From Aureimonas mangrovi (GTDB lineage: Bacteria; Pseudomonadota; Alphaproteobacteria; Rhizobiales; Rhizobiaceae): a stretch of DNA of 64,000 nt. The notes beneath the pieces are model-generated. The model was given only the letters and a program-made list of their open reading frames with translations. It did no database searches and had not been told where the DNA came from. This document shows, in pieces, positions 8,889 to 20,080 of the stretch (the stretch's first letter is position 1; the number at the start of each line of letters is the position of its first letter). Both the position numbers and the translations under genes were made by a program. Location of the stretch: positions 1,121,001 through 1,185,000 of the forward strand of contig NZ_CP059692.1 of the NCBI RefSeq assembly GCF_014058705.1, read 5' to 3'.

Positions 8889-9005
8889 GCGATGCGGACC
8901 CTTCGGCCGGTTGTCACTTGATGCGAAACTGGGCCTGCAGGACCGAGGAAATGGTGAAGGAGCGCCCGGCTTCGGCGCTCTCGTGGACTATCTTCGCGCG
9001 CAGCG

Positions 9006-9044
9006 TTAACGCGCGCTTGGCAGCGCTGGTTAATGCGCGCTTAA
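9006..9044 (-). promoter_or_regulatory. Pair of CtrA-like boxes (TTAA-N7-TTAA) upstream of the second L,D-transpeptidase
   Basis: TTAA-TGCGCGC-TTAA (9030-9044) is an exact full CtrA consensus. A second copy TTAA-CGCGCGC-TTGG (9006-9020) matches in 6 of 8 fixed bases, so GCGCGC spacers repeat with a 24-base period. The distal box overlaps the TAA stop of the DUF2927 gene. The sites lie upstream of a possible -10 (GATAGT on the minus strand) serving the transpeptidase. TTAA is uncommon in this GC-rich DNA, which makes chance less likely, but no experimental support exists. Confidence 0.35.
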
Positions 9045-9757
9045 CGGCGGGCGAGGCGCCGCCGCGCATCGCGCAGGATGGCGGGCAGGAGGGGCGCTGC
9101 GTCCGCTTCGCGCATGCCTGGCGTGAGACGTTCGTCATAGAGCATGTTGAGGATCAGGCGGTCGTAGCGGGTGAACTCGGTGAGCTGCGACGTGTCGTTG
9201 AAGACGCTTTCGGGCGCATCGGCATTGTCGTTCAGCGGCCCCAGCCCCTGTAGGATCTCCTCGACCATGCAGCGGCGGAACAGCGGCTCGCCCTCGTCGG
9301 AGACGATGATGGCGTCCGAGCGCCGCAGCCCCTGTCGTGAATAGTTGGCGCGCACGATGCAATTGCCCGGCACGGTCATGAACGGGTTGCCGTAGACGCG
9401 GCGGCCGACCTCCTGATAGCGCGCCCGATCGACGATGTGGACGATAAAATCCGCGCGCTCACCCTCGTCGACGAAGGACGTCTCCAGCCCGTCGATGGCC
9501 GCATCCACCTGCGTCACGAAGCGACGGACGGCAGCGCGACGGTCGATCCGCGACGTCTGCTCGATGCGGAAGCGCACCGGCCGCATGAACTTCTTGAGAT
9601 AGGTGCCGTCGCTCATCGGCCCGGTGATCTCGGACGAGAAGACCACCGAGTTGAAGCCCGCGATCATCGCCGCGTCACTCGCGCGCTGGGCATGAGCCGG
9701 GCCGAGTGAGGCGAAGAGGAGAAGGAACCCGAGGGCGGCTTTGGCAATAAAAGGCAT
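9041..9757 (-). CDS. DUF2927 family secreted protein
   Basis: The 238-residue protein has an N-terminal signal peptide (hydrophobic residues 5-20, ending AHAQ) and the features I associate with DUF2927: YLKKFMRPVRFRI, a central VHIVDRARY, CIVRANYSRQGLRRSDAIIVSD, and CMVEEILQGLGPLNDN. It is therefore exported; the function is unknown. The pattern of a conserved VEEILQ with preceding Cys residues is reminiscent of a metalloprotease helix, but no HExxH is present. No good Shine-Dalgarno is visible before the ATG at 9757. It lies upstream of the two L,D-transpeptidases on the same strand, which may hint at an envelope role. Confidence 0.8.
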   Translation of the reverse strand: MPFIAKAALGFLLLFASLGPAHAQRASDAAMIAGFNSVVFSSEITGPMSDGTYLKKFMRPVRFRIEQTSRIDRRAAVRRFVTQVDAAIDGLETSFVDEGERADFIVHIVDRARYQEVGRRVYGNPFMTVPGNCIVRANYSRQGLRRSDAIIVSDEGEPLFRRCMVEEILQGLGPLNDNADAPESVFNDTSQLTEFTRYDRLILNMLYDERLTPGMREADAAPLLPAILRDARRRLARR

Positions 9758-9895
9758 CGGCCGTCCGGTCTGCGTCGCTGCCCTCGCATGTTATGGCGTC
9801 GCGCGTTCGCCACAAGGTGCGGCGCCCCGCCCGTGTCGCGTCATCGCTCGTGCGTGGCTCTTGCGCCACGCAGCGTTCGCGGGCAGACGAGGCGT

Positions 9896-10531
9896 ATGGC
9901 GGAAGACGGCATCACTGTCGGCGCGGACGGCGCGGCACGTTGCGCCTGGGCGGGGGCGGACGCGCTCTATGGGCGCTATCACGACACTGAATGGGGCCGC
10001 CCGCAGGGGGACAGCCGCGCCCTCTACGAGAAGCTGTGCCTCGAAGGCTTTCAGGCCGGGCTTTCCTGGATCACCATCCTGCGCAAGCGCGAGGCCTTCC
10101 GGGAGCTTTTCGAAGGCTTCGAGGTGGACCGTGTCGCCCGCTTCGGCGAGCCGGACATCGAGCGCATCGTGCAGGATGCGCGCATCATCCGCCATCGCGG
10201 CAAGATCGCTTCGGCGATCCGCAATGCGCGGGCCGTTCGCGAGCTTGAGCAGAAAGAGGGCCGCTCGCTCGCCGCCTTCCTCTGGAGCTTCGAGCCCGGC
10301 GAGGACGAGCGTCCGCGGCGCGTGACGCGGGACTGGATCGTCGCCAACACCGTCACGCCGGCTTCGACGCGGCTTTCCAAGGCGCTGAAGAAACATGGCT
10401 TCGGCTTTGTCGGCCCTACCACCTGCCACGCCTTCATGGAGGCAATGGGCATGGTCAACGACCATATGGACGGCTGCGCCTGCCGCGCCCCTTGCGAAGC
10501 CGAGCGCCAGGCCTTTGTACGCCCGCGCTGA
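9896..10531 (+). CDS. tag: DNA-3-methyladenine glycosylase I
   Basis: Tag removes 3-methyladenine from alkylated DNA, starting base-excision repair. The 211-residue sequence shows RCAWAGADALYGRYHDTEWG near the N terminus, where the Cys and the His of YHDTEWG correspond to two of the structural zinc ligands, FQAGLSWITILRKREAF (helix-hairpin region), and C-terminal DHMDGC giving the remaining zinc ligands. The start at 9896 is chosen because GAGG lies 5 bases ahead and the domain begins 15 residues later; an open frame upstream encodes only unrelated basic sequence. It is monocistronic and divergent from the DUF2927 gene. Confidence 0.95.
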   Translation: MAEDGITVGADGAARCAWAGADALYGRYHDTEWGRPQGDSRALYEKLCLEGFQAGLSWITILRKREAFRELFEGFEVDRVARFGEPDIERIVQDARIIRHRGKIASAIRNARAVRELEQKEGRSLAAFLWSFEPGEDERPRRVTRDWIVANTVTPASTRLSKALKKHGFGFVGPTTCHAFMEAMGMVNDHMDGCACRAPCEAERQAFVRPR

Positions 10532-10647
10532 AACTTGAAGCGGCCCGCCCCATCCGTTAGGACGCGCGAAGAAACTAGAACATCGAAATTACTTATTTGG
10601 GCGCTGCGGTCTCAGCGGGCGCCGTGCTTGCGACGGGCAGCGAAGAC

Positions 10648-12165
10648 ATGGCCGAAAAGAACAAGAAGAAGCCCACCCGCGTGAAGGCGCGCGCGCCGCG
10701 CGGCTTCGTCGATCGCTCGGCCGCCGACCTGCGCGCGCAGGGACAGATGCTGGAGACGATCCGCCGCGTCTACGAGACCTGGGGCTTCGAGCCGGTCGAG
10801 ACGCCCTTCCTCGAATACACCGACGCGCTCGGCAAGTTTCTGCCCGACTCGGACCGCCCGAACGAAGGCGTCTTCTCGCTGCAGGACGACGACGAGGAAT
10901 GGCTGTCGCTGCGCTACGACCTGACCGCGCCGCTGGCGCGCTACGTGGCCGAGAATTTCGAGGACCTGCCGAAGCCCTATCGCTCGTATCGCGCGGGCTA
11001 CGTCTTCCGCAACGAGAAGCCGGGGCCGGGCCGCTTCCGCCAGTTCATGCAGTTCGACGCCGACATCGTCGGCGCGCCGAACGTCTCGGCCGATGCCGAG
11101 ATGGCGATGATGATGGCCGACACGATGGAGGCGCTCGGCATCGCGCGCGGCCAGTACGTGATCCGGGTGAACAACCGCAAGGTGCTGGACGGCGTCATGG
11201 AGGCTATTGGCCTCGGCGGCGACGAGAATGCCGGCCAGCGCCTCACCGTGCTGCGCGCGCTCGACAAGCACGACAAGTTCGGCGACGAGGGCGTGCGGCT
11301 CTTGCTCGGCGCCGGCCGAAAGGACGAGAGCGGAGACTTCACCAAGGGCGCTGGCCTCGACACTGCGGCGATCGACAAGGTTATGGGCCTGTTCTCGGAG
11401 GGCAGCGACGGAGCGCGGCTCGACGCGATCCGCGCGGCGTTCGCGGGCTCACCGAAGGTCGAGGAAGGCGCGCTCGAGCTGTCGCAGATCGAGGAGGCGA
11501 GCCGCGCCGCCGGATACGGCGCCGAGCGCATCTTCATCGACCCCTCGGTCGTGCGCGGGCTCGAATACTACACCGGCCCGGTCTTCGAAGCCGAACTGCT
11601 GTTCGACGTCGTCAACGAGAAGGGCGAAAAGGTCCGCTTCGGCTCCGTCGGCGGCGGCGGGCGCTATGACGGCCTCGTCTCGCGCTTCCTGTCGACGTCC
11701 GTGCCGGCCACCGGCTTCTCCATCGGTGTCTCGCGGCTGCAGGCCGCATTGAAGAATCTCGGCCGCCTGACCGACGATGCCGCGATCGGTCCGGTCGTCG
11801 TCACCGTCATGGATCGCGACCGCATGGCCGACTATCAGGCGATGGCGGCGAAGCTGCGCGCGGCCCTCAACGGTCCCGGCAAGCCGGTCGTCCCGGTGGA
11901 AGTGTTCCAAGGCAACCCGAAGCAGTTCGGCAAGCAGCTTCAATATGCCGACCGCCGGAACGCGCCGGTCGCGATCATCCAGGGCGGTGACGAGAAGCTT
12001 GCAGGCAAGGTGCAGGTCAAGGACCTCGCGCTCGGCAAGGAGCTCTCGGCCGGCATCGAGGACAATGCCGAATGGCGCGAGGCGCGCGCAGGGCAGGAAC
12101 TCGTGGACGAGGCCGATCTGGTGACGGCCGTCGAGGCCATTCTCTCTCGGCGTCCGCGCGGATGA
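10648..12165 (+). CDS. hisS: Histidyl-tRNA synthetase
   Basis: The 505-residue class II synthetase charges tRNA-His. It has motif 1 and 2 regions ([20 protein letters not shown]), the histidine-specific [14 protein letters not shown] and GGGRYDGL, and a C-terminal anticodon-binding domain. It begins with a basic Lys-rich leader ([18 protein letters not shown]), and is longer than E. coli HisS (424), as in other rhizobial-type enzymes. The ATG at 10648 was preferred to an upstream TTG because that extension has no family counterpart; the ribosome site is weak. Its TGA overlaps the ATG of hisZ (ATGA), so synthetase and histidine biosynthesis genes are coupled. Confidence 0.94.
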   Translation: MAEKNKKKPTRVKARAPRGFVDRSAADLRAQGQMLETIRRVYETWGFEPVETPFLEYTDALGKFLPDSDRPNEGVFSLQDDDEEWLSLRYDLTAPLARYVAENFEDLPKPYRSYRAGYVFRNEKPGPGRFRQFMQFDADIVGAPNVSADAEMAMMMADTMEALGIARGQYVIRVNNRKVLDGVMEAIGLGGDENAGQRLTVLRALDKHDKFGDEGVRLLLGAGRKDESGDFTKGAGLDTAAIDKVMGLFSEGSDGARLDAIRAAFAGSPKVEEGALELSQIEEASRAAGYGAERIFIDPSVVRGLEYYTGPVFEAELLFDVVNEKGEKVRFGSVGGGGRYDGLVSRFLSTSVPATGFSIGVSRLQAALKNLGRLTDDAAIGPVVVTVMDRDRMADYQAMAAKLRAALNGPGKPVVPVEVFQGNPKQFGKQLQYADRRNAPVAIIQGGDEKLAGKVQVKDLALGKELSAGIEDNAEWREARAGQELVDEADLVTAVEAILSRRPRG

Positions 12166-13301
12166 GCGCCCAGGATACCGGCGCGGTTGAGGCGGCGCTC
12201 GCGGCCTTCTTCGCGGCACGCGGTGCGAATGCGGTTGCGACGCCGATCCTCCAGCCCGCCGAGCCCTATCTCGACACGGCCGGCGAAGCGCTGCGTCGGC
12301 GCATCTTCCTAACGCGCGGCGAGGGCGGCCGCTCGCTCTGCCTGCGCCCGGACTTCACCATTCCCGTCGCGCTCGCGCACATCGAGCGCGGGCAGGCGCT
12401 GCCGCGTCGCTACTCCTACAGCGGCCTCGTCTTCCGGCAGGACCGCGGCGACGGACCGGCGGAGTTCCGGCAGGCCGGCATCGAAGACCTGGGCGATCCG
12501 CAGACGGGCGAGGCGGACGCCCGCGCCATCGCCGACGCACTGGCCGCGCTCGAAGCTTGCGGGATCGAGCGCGCTTCGCTCGAAACCGTTGTCGGCGATC
12601 AGGGGCTCTTCGAGGCGTTCCTTGCCTCGCTCGGTCTCCCGGCCGGCTGGCAGCGCCGCCTCGTGCGTACCTTCGGCAACGACGGGCTGCTCGTGCAGGC
12701 GCTCGAAAGCCTGTCGACCGGCTCGTCGCGAGACGTCTTCGCCAATCTTGCGCCCGACCTCGTGGATGCCGCGCGCGCGGGTGACGTCGATACGCTCGCC
12801 GACGAAATCTCCGAATGGATGGAGGAGGGCGGCCTGCCGCCGCATCGCAGCCGCACGGCGCGCGAGGTGGCAGAGCGCCTGGTGGAGAAGATCGCGGTTG
12901 CCGAAGCCCGGCTCGACGGCGCGCTTCTGGAGCGACTGCGGCGCTTTCTCGCCATCGACTGCCCGCTCGACCGGGCCGAGGCCGAACTGACGGCGGCCGG
13001 CGTTGCGCCGGGTGCCTCGCTGGCACTTCTCGAGGCGCGCAACAAGGCTTTGACGACGGCCGGCGTCGATCTTTCCACGATCCGCTACCGCGCCGCCTTC
13101 GGCCGACCGCTCGACTACTATACCGGCATGGTCTTCGAGATCTCCGCGCCCCCGCTCGCCGGGCCGCTCGCGGGTGGAGGAAGATACGACCGGCTCGTCT
13201 CGTTCCTCGGGGCGCGCGAGACGATCCCGGCGGTGGGCTTCTCGCTGTGGCTGGACCGGATCGAGACCGCCACCGCCACCGCCACTGGGGCCGCGAAATG
13301 A
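12162..13301 (+). CDS. hisZ: ATP phosphoribosyltransferase regulatory subunit HisZ
   Basis: HisZ is a catalytically inactive paralogue of HisS that binds histidine and forms an octamer with the short form of HisG, making the first step of histidine biosynthesis feedback-sensitive. The 379-residue sequence keeps the class II core ([57 protein letters not shown]) but has no anticodon-binding domain, which separates it from hisS next door. ATGA overlaps join it to hisS upstream and hisG downstream. Confidence 0.94.
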   Translation: MSAQDTGAVEAALAAFFAARGANAVATPILQPAEPYLDTAGEALRRRIFLTRGEGGRSLCLRPDFTIPVALAHIERGQALPRRYSYSGLVFRQDRGDGPAEFRQAGIEDLGDPQTGEADARAIADALAALEACGIERASLETVVGDQGLFEAFLASLGLPAGWQRRLVRTFGNDGLLVQALESLSTGSSRDVFANLAPDLVDAARAGDVDTLADEISEWMEEGGLPPHRSRTAREVAERLVEKIAVAEARLDGALLERLRRFLAIDCPLDRAEAELTAAGVAPGASLALLEARNKALTTAGVDLSTIRYRAAFGRPLDYYTGMVFEISAPPLAGPLAGGGRYDRLVSFLGARETIPAVGFSLWLDRIETATATATGAAK

Positions 13302-14002
13302 CCGTCACGCTCGCCATTCCCTCGAAGGGTCGCCTGAAGGAGAACGCCGTCGGCGTTCTCGCGCGTGCCGGCATCCGCGTGGTGCCGAGCGAGGACGACC
13401 GTTCCTACCGCACGCGCGTGGAGGGACTGGACGGGCTGGAGGTGCTCCTCCTGTCCGCCTCGGAGATCGCCCGCGAGGTGCGCGACGGGGCGATCCATCT
13501 CGGCGTGACAGGTGAGGACCTGTTGCGCGAGACGGTGCCGGACCTTTCGCCCTCGATCGAGATCCTGGCGCGGCTCGGCTTCGGCCATGCCGACGTGGTC
13601 GTCGCGGTGCCCGACTCGTGGGTGGACGTGACGACGATGGAGGATCTGAACGATGTGGCGGGTTCGTTCCGCCAGCGGCACGGCCGGCGCCTGCGCATCG
13701 CGACCAAATACTGGCGGCTGACGCAGAGCTTCTTCACGCGCGCCCACGGCATCCAGACCTACCGGATCGTTGAAAGCCTCGGCGCGACCGAGGGAGCTCC
13801 GGCGGCGGGCTCGGCCGACATCATCGTCGACATCACCTCGTCCGGATCGACACTGACGGCCAACAGGCTGCGCATCCTGTCGGACGGGCTGATCCTCTCC
13901 TCGCAGGCATGCCTTGCGCGTTCGATGACGGCAACGCTGGAAGAGGGCGACGCCGAAACCCTAAGCGAGATCCAGCGTCGCTTCTCGTCGGCTCAGCTGT
14001 AA
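13298..14002 (+). CDS. hisG: ATP phosphoribosyltransferase catalytic subunit, short form
   Basis: HisG condenses ATP with PRPP in the first committed step of histidine synthesis. At 234 residues this is the short form that lacks the C-terminal histidine-binding domain, consistent with the adjacent hisZ. Motifs seen are [10 protein letters not shown] at the N terminus, [22 protein letters not shown] and the PRPP-binding [15 protein letters not shown]. It starts inside the hisZ stop (ATGA). Its last 10 bases overlap the end of the convergent DoxX gene, so no terminator can lie between them. Confidence 0.95.
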   Translation: MTVTLAIPSKGRLKENAVGVLARAGIRVVPSEDDRSYRTRVEGLDGLEVLLLSASEIAREVRDGAIHLGVTGEDLLRETVPDLSPSIEILARLGFGHADVVVAVPDSWVDVTTMEDLNDVAGSFRQRHGRRLRIATKYWRLTQSFFTRAHGIQTYRIVESLGATEGAPAAGSADIIVDITSSGSTLTANRLRILSDGLILSSQACLARSMTATLEEGDAETLSEIQRRFSSAQL

Positions 14003-14373
14003 CGCGAGACGCGCGCGCTGCGGTCGAGCGCGAAGGCGCCGGGCCCGTATGCGGCGAGGAAGACGTAGCCGCCCGCCAGCGCGAGGTTCTTCACGATGGC
14101 GGACATGTCGCCCATGTGGCCGATGAAAGCCGTGGCGACGCAGAAGACCGCGAGCGCCAGCGCAGCGTAGAAGGTCTTGAAGCCGACGAGGACGAGCAGG
14201 CCGCAGGCAAGCTCGAACAGGCCCACGACATAGGCCGTGGCGATGCCGCCCGGAACGCCGAGCGAGCCGAGATAGCCCGCGAAACCGGCGGCGCCGGCGA
14301 GCTTGCCGAAGCCGCCGACGATGAAGATGATCGCCATCAGGATGCGGGCGATGAGTAGGACGACAGGGTTCAT
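13993..14373 (-). CDS. DoxX family membrane protein
   Basis: The 126-residue product has four hydrophobic segments (roughly residues 3-22, 41-62, 66-88 and 95-113) and the DoxX pattern [20 protein letters not shown] near the N terminus. DoxX proteins are small inner-membrane proteins often linked to thiol or redox stress, with no single proven activity. The start at 14373 begins directly at the first membrane helix; two upstream in-frame starts would only add polar residues. Its 3' end overlaps hisG by 10 bases tail-to-tail. Confidence 0.85.
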   Translation of the reverse strand: MNPVVLLIARILMAIIFIVGGFGKLAGAAGFAGYLGSLGVPGGIATAYVVGLFELACGLLVLVGFKTFYAALALAVFCVATAFIGHMGDMSAIVKNLALAGGYVFLAAYGPGAFALDRSARVSRYS

Positions 14374-14515
14374 TCCGGTGCTCCGGTCAGGATGATTGCG
14401 CTCCATCCTTACCGGTTTGCCCGTCCCGCCAGAATTCTCCGGATCGCGCACTCATCGTTCACCGAACGCGATACGGTCTGGCGTCGTCATTGACGGCGCC
14501 GGATGTTCGCTCGGC

Positions 14516-15907
14516 TTAGCCGGGCCGCGTCATGGCCGCAGGATCGACGATCCTGTCGTAGTCCTCGCCGGAGATGAAGCCGGAAGCGATCGCCTCCTCG
14601 CGAAGGGTCGTGCCCTTCTTGTGCGCGGTCTTGGCGATGGTCGCGGCGTTGTCGTAGCCGATCGTCGGCGCCAGCGCCGTCACCAGCATCAGCGACTGCT
14701 CCATGAGCGACCTGATGCGATCCTCGTTCGCCTTGATGCCCTCGACGCAATGCTCGCGGAACGAGTTCATGCCGTCGGCCAGAAGCCGGATCGAGGACAG
14801 GACGGCGTTGGCGATCACCGGCTTGAAGACGTTGAGCTCGAAATGACCCTGGCTGGCGGCGACGGTGACCGTCGTCTCGTGGCCGAACACCTCGCAGGCC
14901 ACCATGGTCAGCGCCTCGGCCTGCGTCGGGTTCACCTTGCCCGGCATGATCGAGGAGCCCGGCTCGTTTTCGGGCAGCGAGAGTTCGCCGAGGCCCGAGC
15001 GCGGCCCCGAGCCGAGGAAACGGATGTCGTTGGCGATCTTGAAGAGGTCGGTCGCCAGTGCGTTGAGCGCGCCGTGGAAGAAGGCGAGCGCGCCATGCGA
15101 GGCCAGTGCCTCGAACTTGTTGCCGGCCGTGCGGAAGGGCTGGCCGGTGAGGTTCGCGATCTCCGCCGCGATCTTCTCGTCGAACCCGACCGGCGCGTTG
15201 AGGCCGGTGCCGACGGCTGTGCCGCCCTGCGCCAGCGCATAGACGTCATGGAGAGCCTTCTCGATGCGCACCTTGCCGAGTTCGAGCGCGGCGGCATAGC
15301 CGGAGAACTCCTGTCCGAGCGTGATGGGCGTGGCGTCCTGCGTATGGGTGCGGCCGATCTTGATGATCGGCGCGAATTCCTTCGCCTTGGCGTCGAGCGC
15401 GGCGTGCAGGGCGTCGATGGCAGGCATCACCCGCGCGACGGTCTCGAGCGCGACCGCGACGTGGATCGCCGTCGGGAACACGTCATTCGACGACTGGCCC
15501 ATATTGACGTGGTCGTTCGGGTGGACCGGCTTCTTAGAGCCCATCTCGCCGCCCATCGCCTCGATGGCGCGGTTGGAGATGACCTCGTTGACGTTCATGT
15601 TCGTCTGTGTGCCCGAGCCGGTCTGATAGACGACGAGCGGGAAGTGGTCGTCCAGCTTGCCGGATATGACCTCGTCCGCAGCGGCCACGATCGCGGCCGC
15701 GATATCGTCGTCGAGTTTGCCGTAACCCTTGTTGACGAGGGCCGCTGCTTTCTTAACCGTGGCGAGAGCGTGGATGACAGCGATTGGCTGGCGGTCGGTG
15801 CCGATCTTGAAATTGTTGAGCGAACGCTCCGTCTGCGCGCCCCAATAACGATCGTCGGCCACCTCGATGGCGCCGATGGAATCGGTCTCGCGTCTCGTTC
15901 CGCTCAT
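14516..15907 (-). CDS. fumC: Fumarate hydratase class II
   Basis: FumC interconverts fumarate and malate in the TCA cycle. The 463-residue protein carries the fumarase/aspartase signature [13 protein letters not shown] with the catalytic Ser, plus [28 protein letters not shown] and RTHTQDATP, which bind the carboxylates. Length matches E. coli FumC (467). The start at 15907 is supported by AAGGACAGG just upstream; an in-frame upstream extension is not conserved in character. Class II enzymes are oxygen-stable and lack the iron-sulfur cluster of FumA/B. Confidence 0.96.
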   Translation of the reverse strand: MSGTRRETDSIGAIEVADDRYWGAQTERSLNNFKIGTDRQPIAVIHALATVKKAAALVNKGYGKLDDDIAAAIVAAADEVISGKLDDHFPLVVYQTGSGTQTNMNVNEVISNRAIEAMGGEMGSKKPVHPNDHVNMGQSSNDVFPTAIHVAVALETVARVMPAIDALHAALDAKAKEFAPIIKIGRTHTQDATPITLGQEFSGYAAALELGKVRIEKALHDVYALAQGGTAVGTGLNAPVGFDEKIAAEIANLTGQPFRTAGNKFEALASHGALAFFHGALNALATDLFKIANDIRFLGSGPRSGLGELSLPENEPGSSIMPGKVNPTQAEALTMVACEVFGHETTVTVAASQGHFELNVFKPVIANAVLSSIRLLADGMNSFREHCVEGIKANEDRIRSLMEQSLMLVTALAPTIGYDNAATIAKTAHKKGTTLREEAIASGFISGEDYDRIVDPAAMTRPG

Positions 15908-16013
15908 GTCCTGTCCTTCCCGTGCTCGACACACGCGTGGCCCGCAAAGGCCGGCGCGAGCGCGAATTAGCATGGAGAAGGGGAGGGCGGAACCCGCATT
16001 CCGCGCACGGAAA

Positions 16014-16036
16014 AGGCCGCCCCGAAGGGACGGCCT
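16014..16036 (-). terminator. Intrinsic terminator after csbD
   Basis: On the minus strand GGCCGTCCC and GGGCGGCC pair with one G.T wobble around a TTCG tetraloop and are followed by a short T-run (revcomp of 16010-16013). It lies 22 bases behind the csbD stop. TTCG loops are typical of stable bacterial terminators. Confidence 0.8.
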
Positions 16037-16058
16037 CTTGATGTCCGGATAGGCTGGC

Positions 16059-16244
16059 TTAGCGGTTGACCTGATCCTTCACAGCGTCCTTGACCTTGCC
16101 GTAGTTCTTCTGGGTCTTGCCCTCGGCCTGGTCAGCCATGCCTTCGGCCTGCATGCGCTCGTTGCCCACCGCCTTGCCGGCGGCCTCCTTGACCCTGCCG
16201 CCCACTTCCTTGGCGCCGCCCTTGATCTGGTTGCTGTCGACCAT
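16059..16244 (-). CDS. CsbD family stress-response protein
   Basis: The 61-residue hydrophilic protein matches the CsbD family: an N-terminal [25 protein letters not shown] repeat-like segment (shown here only as a pattern of KxxGxxKE units), then [21 protein letters not shown]. CsbD proteins are among the most strongly induced general-stress proteins in Bacillus (SigB) and in alphaproteobacteria (EcfG), but their molecular role is not known. GGAGAAAGACC precedes the ATG. An exact EcfG promoter lies about 55 bases upstream of the start, and a TTCG-loop terminator follows, so it is a single-gene stress unit. Confidence 0.93.
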   Translation of the reverse strand: MVDSNQIKGGAKEVGGRVKEAAGKAVGNERMQAEGMADQAEGKTQKNYGKVKDAVKDQVNR

Positions 16245-16299
16245 GGTCTTTCTCCGTAAATCCCGGCTCTGCCGCGTCGGCGTGCCGTCATGTCAGGAA

Positions 16300-16324
16300 A
16301 ACGGGAAAGGAGGGGGCCGGTTCC
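16300..16324 (-). promoter_or_regulatory. EcfG-type general stress promoter of csbD
   Basis: Minus-strand GGAAC (16320-16324), 16 bases, then CGTT (16300-16303): a perfect consensus match in the 90-base gap between the TauE gene and csbD. The predicted leader is about 50 bases. CsbD genes are known members of this regulon in other alphaproteobacteria, which makes this the best-supported of the three sites. Confidence 0.85.
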
Positions 16325-16334
16325 CGCTGGAAGA

Positions 16335-17111
16335 TTACGATCCCGACAGAATTCCCCAAACCTGCGTGATGCCGAGAATGCAGATGAGGCTGCCGACGAG
16401 GCGCAGAAGCGTGTCTGTCGACAGGATGCGCACGATGTAGCCGGCGAAGGGCGCGGCGATGACCCCGCCGGCGATCAGGCCGGCCACTGCCAGTGCGTGG
16501 GTGGACAGGTCGTCTGCTTCCTCCCAGTGGCCGGTGAGGAGCGAGAAGAGGAAGGCGAGGGAGACCGACAGCGTGACGAGGAACTCGGCTGTGTTCACGG
16601 TGCCGATGACGTAGCGCGGCTGCCCGCCTGCACCGAGAAGACCCGTCGTGACGATCGGGCCCCAGCCGCCACCGCCGGCCGCGTCCAGAAAGCCGCCGGC
16701 CGCAGCCAGCGGCGGCACGACGGCCGCACGCACGGGCTTCGAGGGCCGATGCGTGAAGGAGCGTATGATCAGATAGACGCCGATGCAGGTGAGGTAGGCG
16801 GCCACGAAGGGGCGCATCGCCGCGCCGTCGAAACTCGTCAGGACATAGGTGCCGAGGACGCCGCCGACGATGCCGAAGGGAACGAGACGCCAGAAGAGCT
16901 TCCAGTCGATGTTTCGGTTGTACACATGCGCCGTGCCGGAAGCAGCCGTCGTGAAGAGTTCGGCGGCGTGGACCGAGGCCGAGGCGGCCGCCGGCGAGAC
17001 GCCGAAGGACAGCAGCACCGTGGAGGAGATCACGCCGTAGGCCATGCCGAGTGCGCCGTCTATGAGTTGGGCGAGGATGCCGACGGCGAAGAAGAGGAGA
17101 AAGTCCTGCAT
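16335..17111 (-). CDS. TauE/SafE family sulfite exporter-type membrane protein
   Basis: The 258-residue inner-membrane protein has about eight hydrophobic segments in two repeats, each opening with the family motif: VGILAQLIDGALGMAYG near the N terminus and AAGGFLDAAGGGGWGPI in the middle. These Gly-rich loops define TauE/SafE carriers, which move sulfite, sulfoacetate or related organic anions. No sulfonate or sulfur-oxidation genes are near, so the substrate is open. It sits immediately upstream of csbD but csbD has its own promoter. Confidence 0.9.
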   Translation of the reverse strand: MQDFLLFFAVGILAQLIDGALGMAYGVISSTVLLSFGVSPAAASASVHAAELFTTAASGTAHVYNRNIDWKLFWRLVPFGIVGGVLGTYVLTSFDGAAMRPFVAAYLTCIGVYLIIRSFTHRPSKPVRAAVVPPLAAAGGFLDAAGGGGWGPIVTTGLLGAGGQPRYVIGTVNTAEFLVTLSVSLAFLFSLLTGHWEEADDLSTHALAVAGLIAGGVIAAPFAGYIVRILSTDTLLRLVGSLICILGITQVWGILSGS

Positions 17112-17408
17112 GCGGTCTCTGCGAGCTGGAAGAGGTCGGCCGATAGGAGGCTAAGAGGCGCCCGCGCGCCACCATTTTCGTGTATCCTCTGTCTCGATCG
17201 GAAAAAGGCTTTCTTGCCGGAACCGGAGGCACGCGGCTTGAGCATTGCCGAGCCAGAGCCGTATTTCGCATAGCGGATCGATTACGAGGACGATTTCCAT
17301 GCCTAGTCGATCGAGCAGGCATCGCTCCTGCGCCTGCGACGCTTCAGCGGGCTGGACTGCCCCGGATTTCCTGCCGACTAAATTTCACAATAGAGAGCCG
17401 TCAAACGG
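17112..17408. other. Gene-free stretch between TauE gene and the groEL 3' array
   Basis: I see no convincing gene here. Plus-strand open stretches encode basic, low-complexity peptides without ribosome sites and run into the repeats. The only structured element is the hairpin that follows at 17409. The base composition becomes slightly AT-richer around 17265-17410 than in the flanking genes. Confidence 0.5.
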
Positions 17409-17442
17409 AAGAAGCCCGGCGGAGCGATCCGCCGGGCTTCTT
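17409..17442. terminator. Strong hairpin terminator closing the groESL region
   Basis: A perfect 15-bp stem, AAGAAGCCCGGCGGA (17409-17423) with TCCGCCGGGCTTCTT (17428-17442), encloses a GCGA loop. In the groEL direction it is followed by TTCC, a modest T-tract. It lies beyond all three repeat units, 330 bases behind the groEL stop, and is the most likely end of the groESL transcript. Confidence 0.8.
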
Positions 17443-17458
17443 ATCTCGCGGGAGGCTT

Positions 17459-19461
<2,003 letters not shown>

Positions 19462-19499
19462 CTAGACGTTGAAAGGGGTTCTTTGAAACGGCCGAAGGA

Positions 19500-19796
19500 T
19501 CAGCCGACGATCCCGAGGATGTCGGATTCCTTCATGATGAGGAGGTCCTCACCGCCGAGCTTGATCTCGGTGCCCGACCATTTGCCGAACAGGATGCGGT
19601 CGCCGGCCTTGACCTCGAGCGGGTTGACCTTGCCGGTCTCGTCGCGCGCGCCGGCGCCGACGGCGACGATCTCGCCTTCCTGCGGCTTTTCCTTGGCGGT
19701 GTCGGGAATGATGATTCCGCCGGCCGTCTTCGCCTCGGACTCGACACGGCGAACGACCACACGGTCGTGCAAGGGACGGAAGTTCACGTTGGCCAT
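19500..19796 (-). CDS. groES: Co-chaperonin GroES (10 kDa)
   Basis: GroES is the heptameric lid of the GroEL cage. The 98-residue sequence has [12 protein letters not shown] at the N terminus, the mobile loop [15 protein letters not shown] and the terminal [10 protein letters not shown]. The ATG at 19796 is used in preference to a TTG two codons upstream because AAGG lies 8 bases ahead and the protein begins MANVNFRP as in relatives. Its promoter carries a CIRCE operator, so the operon is under HrcA heat-shock repression. Confidence 0.97.
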   Translation of the reverse strand: MANVNFRPLHDRVVVRRVESEAKTAGGIIIPDTAKEKPQEGEIVAVGAGARDETGKVNPLEVKAGDRILFGKWSGTEIKLGGEDLLIMKESDILGIVG

Positions 19797-19848
19797 ATTC
19801 AAACCTTCGCTCGTTGATGCCTCCGGGCACGACGCCCGAATACAAGGA

Positions 19849-19875
19849 TTGGCACTCGATGGTTGCGAGTGCTAG
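19849..19875 (-). promoter_or_regulatory. CIRCE operator (HrcA binding site) of groESL
   Basis: The inverted repeat TTGGCACTC-N9-GAGTGCTAG matches the CIRCE consensus TTAGCACTC-N9-GAGTGCTAA with one difference in each arm. It lies directly downstream of the -10 element, where HrcA binding blocks transcription until heat or misfolded protein titrates GroEL away. Confidence 0.93.
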
Positions 19876-19883
19876 CAACGGCG

Positions 19884-19912
19884 AGATAAGGTTCGGCGGG
19901 CGGAATTGTCAA
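19884..19912 (-). promoter_or_regulatory. Housekeeping sigma promoter of groESL
   Basis: Minus-strand TTGACA (19907-19912), a 17-base spacer and TTATCT (19884-19889) form a near-consensus promoter. The predicted start falls at the edge of the CIRCE element, giving an untranslated leader of about 80 bases that contains the operator. Confidence 0.88.
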
Positions 19913-20080
19913 GGCGGGCACCGGCCTGTTCGACGCTCAAATCGGGTCGACGCGCGGTTCGATCAAGAGCTCATCATACGAAGCCCCGGCGCGGCGTGTC
20001 GGGTTGACCGTGGGCGCGCGCCTATCTATCGCCTCGCCACGGGCGTCGCGCCCGCAAAGCCGCGCAAAGGTGAATTTTTC

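Noticed and set aside
8960..8980. Hairpin GAGCGCC/GGCGCTC as terminator of the DUF2927 gene
   Set aside because: Only 7 bp, no T-run on either strand; common by chance at this GC content.
8914..9138. Minus-strand 74-codon frame between the DUF2927 and transpeptidase genes
   Set aside because: Half overlaps the DUF2927 coding region in another frame; no ribosome site and no family resemblance.
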